Made by a program: the position numbers and the translations under genes
Notes under the pieces: model-generated
What the model was told of the DNA's origin: nothing
Seen by the model: only the letters and a program-made list of their open reading frames with translations
Databases searched by the model: none
Shown: positions 48,752 to 56,364 of the stretch, piece by piece
Layout: each line of letters starts with the position of its first letter
Position numbering within the stretch: the first letter of the stretch is position 1
Assembly (NCBI GenBank): GCA_021202845.1
Contig: JAJQCF010000022.1
Location: 243,197 to 307,196, forward strand
Length of the DNA stretch: 64,000 nt
Source of the DNA: Oscillospiraceae bacterium
GTDB taxonomy: Bacteria > Bacillota > Clostridia > Oscillospirales > Oscillospiraceae
Direction: 5' to 3'

Positions 48752-49408
48752 TCAGATGTGCTTGTCCGCGCCCGACTTGTCCTCAATGGAAAGGCGGTAG
48801 CTCAGCGACAGCAGACTGTCCGAAAAATAGATGTCCTCCACAATAACATTGGGGTCGCCCGCGTCAACGTGGACGTCGGTGAAGTTCCAAATTGCGCGTA
48901 TGCCGCTGCGCACGAGGCGGTTCGTGACAGCCTGCGCGCGGCGCTTTTGCACGGAGAGTATGGCAATGTCGATGTTCTTCTGGCGGATAAACTCGTCCTG
49001 ATACTCCGCGTCCATGATTATGGAGCCGGCAATCTCGGTGCCGACAAGCTCCTTGCGTATTTCAAACGCGCCCATGAAGCGGAAGCCGTAGCGGCTGAAG
49101 TCGAAGTTTTGTATCAGGCTCTGGCCTATGTGACCGACGCCGACGAGGATTACCGAGTAGTCTCTGTCCATGCCGAGGATATTGGCAATCTCCGCCCGCA
49201 GCGCTCGGACGTTGTAGCCGTAGCCCTGCTGACCGAACTCACCGAAGCAGGAAAAATCCTGACGTATCTGCGACGGCGTCAGCCCCATCTGCACGCCCAG
49301 CTCACTGGAGGAGATGCGCTCCACGCCCTTATAGGTGAGGTCGTCCAGCTTTCTGAGGTACTGCGGCAGCCGCCGTATGACGTTGTTTGATATTCCCTGT
49401 CTTTTCAT
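48752..49408 (-). CDS. rex: Redox-sensing transcriptional repressor Rex
   Basis: Senses NADH/NAD+ and controls fermentation genes. The 218-residue protein has the N-terminal winged helix (VIRRLPQYLRKLDDL, SSSELGVQMGLTPSQIRQDF) and a Rossmann domain with GVGHIGQSL near 90-98. The conserved swapped C-terminal helix is present. AAGGTGG lies before the ATG. It is the first gene of rex-SLH-mnmE. The window's CoA-transferase and dehydratase system are plausible members of a Rex regulon, but no classic Rex site was recognised by eye. Confidence 0.96.
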   Translation of the reverse strand: MKRQGISNNVIRRLPQYLRKLDDLTYKGVERISSSELGVQMGLTPSQIRQDFSCFGEFGQQGYGYNVRALRAEIANILGMDRDYSVILVGVGHIGQSLIQNFDFSRYGFRFMGAFEIRKELVGTEIAGSIIMDAEYQDEFIRQKNIDIAILSVQKRRAQAVTNRLVRSGIRAIWNFTDVHVDAGDPNVIVEDIYFSDSLLSLSYRLSIEDKSGADKHI

Positions 49409-49479
49409 AGTGTATCCACCTTAACAGCAGTTTTTTGTCCTGTGCCGATAAGCCGCGGGGTCTTTCTTGATTTATCCTT

Positions 49480-49507
49480 ATTATATCCCATATCCGCCAA
49501 AATTCAA
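49480..49507 (-). promoter_or_regulatory. Promoter of rex-SLH-mnmE
   Basis: On the minus strand TTGAAT (plus 49502-49507) and TATAAT (plus 49480-49485) with a 16-base spacer. Confidence 0.75.
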
Positions 49508-49561
49508 GCCCCTTTTTGCCCGCGCGGACACCGGCGGCGCACCGCTCGAATAAAAAAGCTG

Positions 49562-49591
49562 TTGCGCCGCAGCCTGCTTATGTGCTATACT
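49562..49591 (+). promoter_or_regulatory. Promoter of the lar operon
   Basis: TTGCGC (49562-49567) and TATACT (49586-49591) with an 18-base spacer. It would give a structured leader of about 140 bases. Confidence 0.6.
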
Positions 49592-49666
49592 ATTAACATA
49601 ATCATCTCCCCGCGAAGGGGAGAGCGCCCCGCAGGGGTTTGCCTGTTCTATATTTTCAACATCGTT

Positions 49667-49726
49667 GCCGCGAGGGCAGCGGGCGGGAGCGTGGTTCCGC
49701 CGCGCCCTGCGGCATATTTTTAATTT
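49667..49726 (+). terminator. Attenuator-like hairpin before the lar operon
   Basis: GCCGC(GA)GGGC ... GCCCTGCGGC with an inner GGCGG/CCGCC pair forms a long GC-rich stem, followed by CATATTTTTAATTTT. It stands directly before the Shine-Dalgarno site (GGAGGAA) of the first gene, so it would block the operon unless disrupted. An upstream hairpin (CTCCCC/GGGGAG, 49607-49622) is also present. No known riboswitch class was recognised. Confidence 0.65.
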
Positions 49727-49740
49727 TGGAGGAATAAAAA

Positions 49741-50127
49741 ATGGCTTGCTTCATCATTCCGGCGGCGGAGGCCGTTGTCACCACCGTTATTGCCCATGAA
49801 CTGAAAAAGAAAGAATCCCGCGCCGAGGCGCAGACCGCGGAGCACGACAGCGCGATTATTCCCGCGTCGAAAAAACTCGGCTGGCTGAACCGTCTGCTCT
49901 GGGGCGGCAGCGCGCTGCTGTGCTTTGAGCACGTTTGGCACGGCGAGGTTGTGCCTTGGTTCCCGTTCCTGACCGCCGCGGGAGACAGCGCGAGCGCCGC
50001 GGTGATGGTGAGCGAAATGCTCACGGTCGGCTTAGGCATGGCGGCGCTGATAACAGCCGTCTGGTGCCTGATGCTGGCAGTTATCAAGGCAAAAACCGCG
50101 AAGGCCGCCTCCGAGCGGGGTGAGTGA
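49741..50127 (+). CDS. Small membrane protein of the lar operon, function unknown
   Basis: The 128-residue protein starts MACFIIPAAEAVVTTVIAHE, with a short hydrophobic N-terminus. A polar middle part follows (KKKESRAEAQTAEHD), then two further hydrophobic segments (about 50-65 and 88-115). GGAGGAA lies eight bases before the ATG. Its stop overlaps the GTG start of the next membrane protein by eight bases. Being first in an operon with larB and larC suggests a role in nickel-pincer cofactor biology, for example metal or precursor handling at the membrane. That link is inference; no family was recognised with certainty. Confidence 0.7.
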   Translation: MACFIIPAAEAVVTTVIAHELKKKESRAEAQTAEHDSAIIPASKKLGWLNRLLWGGSALLCFEHVWHGEVVPWFPFLTAAGDSASAAVMVSEMLTVGLGMAALITAVWCLMLAVIKAKTAKAASERGE

Positions 50128-50440
50128 GTTGACGCTGCTGATAACCGTGTTCGCCGCCGTCATTGCCACAGCGGTGTGGTACCGCACCGCGCCGAAAGGC
50201 ACGATGATGGTCGGCGTGCTCTGCTGGCTGTACTGGGGCGCCTCGCTTATGTGGCTTGTGGACGCCGTGGCGGAGTATAGCGAGCTCGGCGCGGTACTGT
50301 TCACGCCGGAGCCGTCGGATATGTTAAACGACGCCTTTCTCGGCCTTTCCGCGGTGGCGCTGGGGCTTGTGATTTGGATAGCGGCGCTGCTCATCAAAGA
50401 CCCGCGCGGCGCGCTGAAATCGGCGCTGTTCAAAAAGTGA
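50120..50440 (+). CDS. Second small membrane protein of the lar operon, function unknown
   Basis: The 106-residue protein has three hydrophobic helices (about residues 3-20, 28-50 and 72-90) and a basic end. The start is GTG at 50120, inside the end of the previous gene, so the two are translated together and may form a complex. larB follows after nine bases. No recognised domain. The conserved pairing with larB/larC would be the main clue to function. Confidence 0.68.
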   Translation: MSELTLLITVFAAVIATAVWYRTAPKGTMMVGVLCWLYWGASLMWLVDAVAEYSELGAVLFTPEPSDMLNDAFLGLSAVALGLVIWIAALLIKDPRGALKSALFKK

Positions 50441-50449
50441 GGCGCGGAA

Positions 50450-51202
50450 ATGGCCAATGACACAAGGGAATTGCTTGAAGCTCTCAAAGCGGGCGAGGTG
50501 AGCGTTGACGAGGCTCTTTTGCGCCTCAAGACCGCGCCGTTCACCGACCTCGGTTTTGCCAAGGTGGACACCCACCGCGCTCTGCGCCAAGGGACCGCGG
50601 AGGTGATATACGGAGCCGGAAAAACGCCGCAGCAGATTTTGCAGATTGCCAAGGCACTGCTCGCTCAAGGCGAAAAGCGCGTGCTGATAACGCGGCTCGG
50701 CGCGGAGAGCGCGGAGGCTCTGTCCGCAGAATTGGAGCTTGACTACCGAGAAGCGGCGCGCATAGGCATTGTCGACGGACTGCCCGAGAGCAGGCGCGGC
50801 AGCATTGTTGTGGCCACCGGCGGAACAAGCGATATATCCGTGGCGGAGGAGGCTGCGCTGACGGCGGAGTTTTTCGGCGGCAGCGTCACGCGGCTCTACG
50901 ATGTCGGCGTGGCGGGGCTGCACCGCCTGCTGGCACACTTGGACACGCTTTGCAGCGCCTCCGTTATTGTGGCGGTTGCCGGAATGGAGGGCGCGCTGGC
51001 CTCGGTGATAGGCGGGCTGGCGGACTGCCCCGTGATTGCCGTACCTACAAGCGTGGGCTACGGCGCGAGCTTCGGCGGCCTCTCCGCCCTGCTGAGTATG
51101 CTCAACTCCTGCGCCGCCGGCGTCAGCGTTGTCAACATCGACAACGGCTTCGGCGCAGGCTATCTGGCGGCGAAGATTAACGCAGGCCGAGAGGTGAAAT
51201 AA
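50450..51202 (+). CDS. larB: Nickel pincer cofactor biosynthesis protein LarB
   Basis: Carboxylates and hydrolyses nicotinic acid adenine dinucleotide in the first step of nickel-pincer nucleotide synthesis. The 250-residue protein has a PurE-like C-terminal domain (residues about 120-245) with TGGTSDISVAEEA and the conserved VPTSVGYGASFGG near 199-211. A helical N-terminal domain precedes it. It overlaps larC by one base. LarE and the racemase LarA are not in the window, so the cofactor user must be elsewhere. Confidence 0.93.
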   Translation: MANDTRELLEALKAGEVSVDEALLRLKTAPFTDLGFAKVDTHRALRQGTAEVIYGAGKTPQQILQIAKALLAQGEKRVLITRLGAESAEALSAELELDYREAARIGIVDGLPESRRGSIVVATGGTSDISVAEEAALTAEFFGGSVTRLYDVGVAGLHRLLAHLDTLCSASVIVAVAGMEGALASVIGGLADCPVIAVPTSVGYGASFGGLSALLSMLNSCAAGVSVVNIDNGFGAGYLAAKINAGREVK

Positions 51203-52437
51203 TGAAAATACTGTATTTTGACTGCTCAATGGGTGCGGCCGGGGATATGCTCTCTGCGGCGCTGGCGGAACTGATGCCGGATAAGGAACAGTTTTTGCGC
51301 GAGCTGAACGCGCTGGGGATTCCCGATGTGGAGTTCACGCTTAGTGAGGCGGCGCAGAGCGGGATAACCGGCGCGCGCATGAGCGTTTCCATACACGGCG
51401 AGCATGAGCACAGCCACCACGAGCATGAACACGAACATGAGCATGGGCATGAGCATGGGCATGAACACGGGCATGAGCACCACAGCCACAGTTCTCTGCA
51501 CTCCATAGAGCATATTGTCTCACACCTTGCCGCGCCCGTGGAGGTGAGGCGGCAGGTGCTGGAGGTCTACCGCCTGATAGCCGACGCCGAGAGCAAGGTA
51601 CACGGCACAGCGGTTGAGCAGGTGCATTTCCACGAGGTCGGCGCGCTGGACGCCGTGGCCGACGTGACCGCCGTCTGCCTTGCTCTGCATCATCTTGCGC
51701 CGGACAAAATTGCCGCCTCGCCCGTACACGTCGGCGCGGGGAGCGTGCAGTGCGCGCACGGACTGCTGCCCGTGCCCGCTCCCGCCACGGCGGAGCTGCT
51801 GCGCGGCGTTCCTATATACGGCGGAGAAGTGCAGGGCGAGCTTTGTACCCCCACGGGCGCGGCGCTGCTGAAGTATTTTGTCTCGGACTTCGGCTCAATG
51901 CCGACAATGAGCGTGGACAAAATCGGCCTCGGCTTGGGTCAGCGCGAGTTCGCCGGCCGCGTGAACGGCGTCCGCGCCTTTTTTGGCACGTCGGCGGAGC
52001 GGAGCGCGGAGGTTGTGGAGCTTAGCTGTAATCTTGACGACATGACAGGCGAGCAGATAGGCTTTGCTATGGAGCGCCTTTTTGACTGCGGCGCGCTGGA
52101 CGTCTGGACAACGTCTATCGGCATGAAGAAGTCGCGCCCCGCGGTCATGCTGAGCGCGCTCTGCCGCCAAGCTGACCGCGAGCGCGTGCTGCGGTGCATA
52201 TTTGCCAATACCACAACCCTCGGCGTGCGTGAAAATCTCTGCCGACGCTGCGAACTGGAACGCGCAACAAGCGAGCGCGAAACGCCCTGCGGCGCCGCGC
52301 GCCGCAAGACCGCCAACGGCTGGGGCGTCACGAGGCGCAAGTGGGAGTACGACGACCTCGCCCGCATAGCCAAGGAGCAGAACATCTCCCTATTCGAGGC
52401 CGAAAGCCGCCTAAACGCCGACTGGGACAAGCAGTAG
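51202..52437 (+). CDS. larC: Nickel pincer cofactor biosynthesis protein LarC (nickel insertase)
   Basis: Inserts nickel into the pincer nucleotide using CTP. The 411-residue protein begins MKILYFDCSMGAAGDMLSAA, the LarC N-terminal signature. A long His-rich stretch (about residues 66-100, repeats of GHEH) should bind nickel. The conserved parts VHFHEVGALDAVADV and LCTPTGAALLKYF follow, then the LarC2 catalytic half with ELSCNLDDMTGEQIGFAME. LarC1 and LarC2 are one open frame here; in Lactiplantibacillus they are joined by programmed frameshifting. A terminator follows. Confidence 0.95.
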   Translation: MKILYFDCSMGAAGDMLSAALAELMPDKEQFLRELNALGIPDVEFTLSEAAQSGITGARMSVSIHGEHEHSHHEHEHEHEHGHEHGHEHGHEHHSHSSLHSIEHIVSHLAAPVEVRRQVLEVYRLIADAESKVHGTAVEQVHFHEVGALDAVADVTAVCLALHHLAPDKIAASPVHVGAGSVQCAHGLLPVPAPATAELLRGVPIYGGEVQGELCTPTGAALLKYFVSDFGSMPTMSVDKIGLGLGQREFAGRVNGVRAFFGTSAERSAEVVELSCNLDDMTGEQIGFAMERLFDCGALDVWTTSIGMKKSRPAVMLSALCRQADRERVLRCIFANTTTLGVRENLCRRCELERATSERETPCGAARRKTANGWGVTRRKWEYDDLARIAKEQNISLFEAESRLNADWDKQ

Positions 52438-52456
52438 GTCAGAATAAATTAAACTC

Positions 52457-52497
52457 CGGCGGTGTCCGACGAGATTAAAGCCGGACGCCGCCGTTTT
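52457..52497 (+). terminator. Terminator after larC
   Basis: CGGCGGTGTCCG and CGGACGCCGCCG form a 12-base stem with one mismatch, followed by TTTT. Confidence 0.82.
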
Positions 52498-52504
52498 CTG
52501 CGGC

Positions 52505-52533
52505 TTGTTTTTGCGGGAAATATGGTGTATAAT
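52505..52533 (+). promoter_or_regulatory. Promoter of pcrA
   Basis: TTGTTT (52505-52510) and TATAAT (52528-52533) with a 17-base spacer. Confidence 0.75.
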
Positions 52534-52562
52534 AGCGCCGATAAATGCTTGAGGAGAGAATA

Positions 52563-54971
52563 ATGACAGAGGAATTTAAGCAAAGATATGTTGCGGCGCG
52601 TAGGAGGCTTATCGAGGGTGAGTTTTCGCGGCTGAACCCGCCGCAGAGGAAGGCGGTTATGGCTACGGAGGGGCCGCTGCTGCTGCTGGCGGGAGCGGGG
52701 AGCGGCAAGACCACGGTGCTTATAAGCCGCATTGTCAACCTTGTCAAGTACGGCTGCGCTTCCGACTCCGACGAGGTTCCGTCCGACGCTACCGAGGAGG
52801 ACATTGCCGCCATGGAGGCCGGTCCTTCCGATGATGCGACATGGGCGGCGGCGCTGCGTCCCGCGCAGCCGTGGGAGATTCTGGCCATAACCTTCACCAA
52901 CAAGGCCGCCGGCGAGCTGAAAAGCCGTCTGGCCGCGGCGCTGGGACCGAGGAGCGAGGAGATATGGGCGCAGACATTTCATTCGGCCTGCGTGCGTATC
53001 CTGCGCGCCAACGCGGACCGTCTGGGCTACTCGCGCGACTTCACGATATACGACACCGCCGACAGCCAGAGCGTTGTCAAGCGCATAGTGCGCGACATGA
53101 ATTTGGACGAAAAAAAGTATGCTCCGCGGCCTGTGCTGTCGTTCATAAGCAAATCCCGCGACGAGCTCGTTACGCCCGAAGCAATGCTGGCGCAGGCCAA
53201 CGCGGTCAACGACGTTTACCGCAAGGGCATGGCCATGATTTACGCCGAGTATACGCGCCGACTGAAGGATGCCGACGCCATGGACTTTGACGACTTGCTC
53301 GCCAACGCCGTCAAGCTGCTTCAGGAAAACGAGGACGTCCGCACCCACTACCAGCACAAGTTCCGCTATGTCCTCATCGACGAGTATCAGGACACGAACA
53401 ATATGCAGTACCTTTTCGCGGGCCTTATCGCGGGAGGACGCCAAAACATCTGCGTTGTCGGCGACGACGACCAGAGCATATACAAGTTCCGCGGCGCGAC
53501 TATCAAGAACATTTTAGAATTCGAGCATCTTTATAAAAATGCCCGCGTCATAAAGTTAGAGCAGAACTACCGCAGTACGGGACATATTCTCAGCGCCGCC
53601 AATGCGGTCATCGCCAACAACACCTCGCGCAAGGGCAAGCGTCTCTGGACAGACGCGGACATGGGCGAAATGCCGGTTATGTTCGTCGCCAGAGACCAAG
53701 ACGCGGAGGCGCAGTACATAGCGGACAAGATATTCGACTTAGTCTCGGAGGGCGGGCACTTCAGCGACAGCGCCGTGCTTTACCGTCTGAACGCACAGTC
53801 AAACGCGCTTGAGTACGCCATGAAGCGGCGCGGCATACCCTACCGCATTTACGGCGGCACAAGGTTCTTTGACCGCGCGGAGATTAAGGATATTCTGTCC
53901 TATATGTGGGTGGCGGTCAACCCTGCGGACGATTTGCGGCTTATCAGAATAATCAACACGCCCGCGCGCGGCATCGGAGACTTGACGGTTGAGCGCGCCG
54001 CGACGATTGCGCAGGAGCAGGGAACGTCCATTTTCGACGTCATCAGCGGCTCCGAGCTGTGGCCGGAGCTGGAGCGCACCGCCGCCAAACTGAAGCTGTT
54101 CTCGCAGATGATAGATGCGCTGCGTGAGAGCGCGGAAACGCTGTCCGCGGACAAGTTCTTTGATGAGCTGATTGAAAAAACGGGCTATATCCGCGCGCTG
54201 GAGGCCAAGGCCACGCAGGAAAACCAAACCCGCATTGAAAACGTGCGCGAGCTGAAGTCCAATATCATCACATTTATGAACGAGACGGGCGACGACTCCA
54301 TTCACGCTTTCTTGGACGAGGTGGCGCTCTACACCGACCTCGACACGCTTGACCCCGACGCCGACTGCGTTGCCATGATGACGATACACTCGGCTAAAGG
54401 CTTGGAGTTCCCCAACGTGTTCATCGCGGGAGCGGAGGAAAATATTTTCCCCAGTATGCGCGTTCTCGGCGATAACGAGGAATTGGAGGAAGAGCGCAGG
54501 CTCTGCTACGTTGCCATAACCCGCGCGCAGCGCAGGCTCTTTATTACGGCGGCCAAGCAGCGCATGCTGTTCGGCCACACAAGCTACAACCGCACCTCGC
54601 GCTTCTTGGGCGAAATTCCCGACGAGCATATCGAGCGGCCTGTGGAGACACGCGAGTGGTCCTACGGCAGTTCTGTATCTGCGCCTGCACCTTCTGCACC
54701 CGCCTTTACAGCGCCGCCGCGCACGCCGGTGAAAAAGCCCGCGCCCGACAAAAAAGCGGCTATTCGCGCTATCATTACCGCCGAGACGAAAAAAACGCCG
54801 CCCAGCTTCAAGGTCGGCGACATGGTGGAGCACCGCTCCTTCGGCAAGGGCATGATAGTCTCCATGACGCCTATGGGCGGGGATTTCCTTGTGGAAGTGG
54901 CGTTCGACGGCGTGGGTACGAAGCGCCTTATGCTCCGCGCGGCCTCAATGCTGATGAAAAAGCTGTCATAA
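52563..54971 (+). CDS. pcrA: ATP-dependent DNA helicase PcrA/UvrD
   Basis: Superfamily 1 3'-5' helicase for repair and replication restart. The 802-residue protein has motif I AGAGSGKTTVL near 41-51, motif II IDEYQDTN near 272-279 and motif III GDDDQSIYKFRGA near 300-312. Motif IV is near QNYRSTGHI and motif V/VI contains TIHSAKGLEFPNVF and YVAITRAQ. An acidic insertion of about 35 residues (near 65-100) lies between motifs I and Ia. The C-terminal end (GDMVEHRSFGKGMIV) is the PcrA tudor-like RNA-polymerase-binding domain. ATG at 52563 is preferred over 52545 because GAGGAG lies between them. Confidence 0.96.
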   Translation: MTEEFKQRYVAARRRLIEGEFSRLNPPQRKAVMATEGPLLLLAGAGSGKTTVLISRIVNLVKYGCASDSDEVPSDATEEDIAAMEAGPSDDATWAAALRPAQPWEILAITFTNKAAGELKSRLAAALGPRSEEIWAQTFHSACVRILRANADRLGYSRDFTIYDTADSQSVVKRIVRDMNLDEKKYAPRPVLSFISKSRDELVTPEAMLAQANAVNDVYRKGMAMIYAEYTRRLKDADAMDFDDLLANAVKLLQENEDVRTHYQHKFRYVLIDEYQDTNNMQYLFAGLIAGGRQNICVVGDDDQSIYKFRGATIKNILEFEHLYKNARVIKLEQNYRSTGHILSAANAVIANNTSRKGKRLWTDADMGEMPVMFVARDQDAEAQYIADKIFDLVSEGGHFSDSAVLYRLNAQSNALEYAMKRRGIPYRIYGGTRFFDRAEIKDILSYMWVAVNPADDLRLIRIINTPARGIGDLTVERAATIAQEQGTSIFDVISGSELWPELERTAAKLKLFSQMIDALRESAETLSADKFFDELIEKTGYIRALEAKATQENQTRIENVRELKSNIITFMNETGDDSIHAFLDEVALYTDLDTLDPDADCVAMMTIHSAKGLEFPNVFIAGAEENIFPSMRVLGDNEELEEERRLCYVAITRAQRRLFITAAKQRMLFGHTSYNRTSRFLGEIPDEHIERPVETREWSYGSSVSAPAPSAPAFTAPPRTPVKKPAPDKKAAIRAIITAETKKTPPSFKVGDMVEHRSFGKGMIVSMTPMGGDFLVEVAFDGVGTKRLMLRAASMLMKKLS

Positions 54972-54974
54972 GGC

Positions 54975-55003
54975 TTGTCACAGCCGTATTTATGTGTTAA
55001 AAT
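54975..55003 (+). promoter_or_regulatory. Promoter of yebC
   Basis: TTGTCA (54975-54980) and TAAAAT (54998-55003) with a 17-base spacer. Confidence 0.7.
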
Positions 55004-55041
55004 ACCATAGTTAATTATTTATTCAGGGAGCTGATATAAAA

Positions 55042-55776
55042 ATGTCCGGACACTCCAAATGGCACAATATACAAAAAACAAAGGGCGCGGCGGACGCAAA
55101 GCGCGCTCAGGCATTCACAAAAATAGCGCGCGAAATGATAGTAGCCGTTAAAGAGGGCGGCAGCGGCGACCCCGCCAACAACTCTCGCCTTGCCACGGTT
55201 ATCGCCAAGGCAAAGGCGGCCAACATGCCGAACGACAACATCAAGCGCACCATAGACAAAGCGCTCGGCTCAGGCGACACCGCCAACTACGAGCGCGTCA
55301 CTTACGAGGGCTACGGCCCGGGCGGCGTGGCCATAATCGTCGAGGCCATGACCGACAACCGCAACCGCACTGCCTCCGAGGTTCGCCACTACTTCGACAA
55401 GTATGGCGGAAACTTGGGCGCGGCCAACTGCGTGAGCTGGTCGTTTGACCGCAAGGGAGTTATCGTCATCGACAACGAGGACGAGGACTTGGACGAGGAC
55501 GCCGTTATGATGGACGCTCTGGACGCGGGCGCGGACGACTTTGAGCCGGACGAGGGCATATTCAACGTCTACTGCCAGCCCGACGCCGTGGTGACCGTTT
55601 CCGAAGCGCTCACCGCCAAAGGCTACTCGCTGCTCTCCGCGCAGGACGAGATGATTCCCCAGAACGGCTACATCAAGCTCACCGACGAGGGCGACATCAA
55701 GAATATCTCCAAGATGATAGAGATGTTCGAGGACAATGACGACGTGCAGAACGTCTACCACAACTGGGAGGAGTAA
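55042..55776 (+). CDS. YebC/PmpR/TACO1-family protein
   Basis: The 244-residue protein begins MSGHSKWHNIQKTKGAADAK, the family signature. It has GYGPGGVAIIVEAMTDNRNRT near 91-111 and the acidic C-terminal domain. Annotated as a transcriptional regulator, though work on relatives points to a role in translation of difficult sequences such as polyproline. AGGGAG is present before the ATG. It has its own promoter and a terminator shared with the convergent regulator gene. Confidence 0.95.
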   Translation: MSGHSKWHNIQKTKGAADAKRAQAFTKIAREMIVAVKEGGSGDPANNSRLATVIAKAKAANMPNDNIKRTIDKALGSGDTANYERVTYEGYGPGGVAIIVEAMTDNRNRTASEVRHYFDKYGGNLGAANCVSWSFDRKGVIVIDNEDEDLDEDAVMMDALDAGADDFEPDEGIFNVYCQPDAVVTVSEALTAKGYSLLSAQDEMIPQNGYIKLTDEGDIKNISKMIEMFEDNDDVQNVYHNWEE

Positions 55777-55800
55777 GCCCGCTCTCGGGTGCGAAATAAA

Positions 55801-55848
55801 GCCAAACGGAAAATCCTGCGTTGTTTGCAGATTTTCCGTTTGGCTTTT
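55801..55848 (+). terminator. Bidirectional terminator between yebC and the DtxR-type regulator
   Basis: GCCAAACGGAAAATC and GATTTTCCGTTTGGC form a perfect 15-bp stem, followed by TTTT. A-rich sequence on the other side lets it act on the minus strand too. Confidence 0.9.
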
Positions 55849-55873
55849 GGTTTCTTATTGGCGACTGAGCGGC

Positions 55874-56260
55874 TTACTTCGCGTCGTCGTGCATACCGGC
55901 AATGTGCTTTTTCATCATTTCAAATGTCTCGTCACTGAGGTCGTGCTCAATTTTGCAGGCGTCCTCGGCGGCGGTCTGTTCGCTGACGCCTATGCGGATA
56001 AGGAAGTCGCACAGAACGCGGTGGCGGGTGTATATTTTGTCGGCGATGTCCATGCCGGCGGGTGTCAGGGAAATGTAGCTGTTGGCGTCCATTTCGATGT
56101 ATCCGTTTTCGCGGAGCTTTTTCATCGCAATGCTGACGCTGGGCTTGGAAAAACCAAGCTCGTTCACTATATCTATCGAGCGAACATAGCCGTTGCGCTG
56201 CTTTAGAGCCAGTACTGTTTCAAGATAATCCTCGGCGGACTGATAAATCTTCATTGCCAT
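55874..56260 (-). CDS. DtxR/MntR-family metal-dependent regulator
   Basis: The 128-residue protein begins MAMKIYQSAEDYLETVLALK, a DtxR/MntR-type N-terminus. Its winged helix (SIDIVNELGFSKPSVSIAMKKLRENGYIEM) and metal-binding dimer domain (GMDIADKIYTRHRVLCDFL, EDACKIEHDLSDETFE) follow. The short form without an SH3-like C-terminal domain matches MntR rather than DtxR. ATG at 56260 lies after GGTGGTG; the open frame extends five codons further. It may control manganese uptake, complementing the Mn riboswitch and exporter at 38.5-39.4 kb. Confidence 0.92.
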   Translation of the reverse strand: MAMKIYQSAEDYLETVLALKQRNGYVRSIDIVNELGFSKPSVSIAMKKLRENGYIEMDANSYISLTPAGMDIADKIYTRHRVLCDFLIRIGVSEQTAAEDACKIEHDLSDETFEMMKKHIAGMHDDAK

Positions 56261-56293
56261 TGCTTTCACCACCATAATTGATTATATATTTAT

Positions 56294-56322
56294 AGAATAC
56301 CACAAATTCCAGACTATAGCAA
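56294..56322 (-). promoter_or_regulatory. Promoter of the DtxR/MntR-type regulator
   Basis: On the minus strand TTGCTA (plus 56317-56322) and TATTCT (plus 56294-56299) with a 17-base spacer. Confidence 0.65.
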
Positions 56323-56364
56323 GAAAAAATTCATTAACAGACGGCGAAATGTGTTTTACCTATC

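Noticed and set aside
49442-49723. 93-codon ORF in the lar leader
   Set aside because: The promoter -10 box lies inside it and there is no ribosome-binding site; the region is better read as a structured leader.
51397-51492. Programmed frameshift in larC
   Set aside because: The frame is open from the LarC1 to the LarC2 region, so no frameshift is needed.
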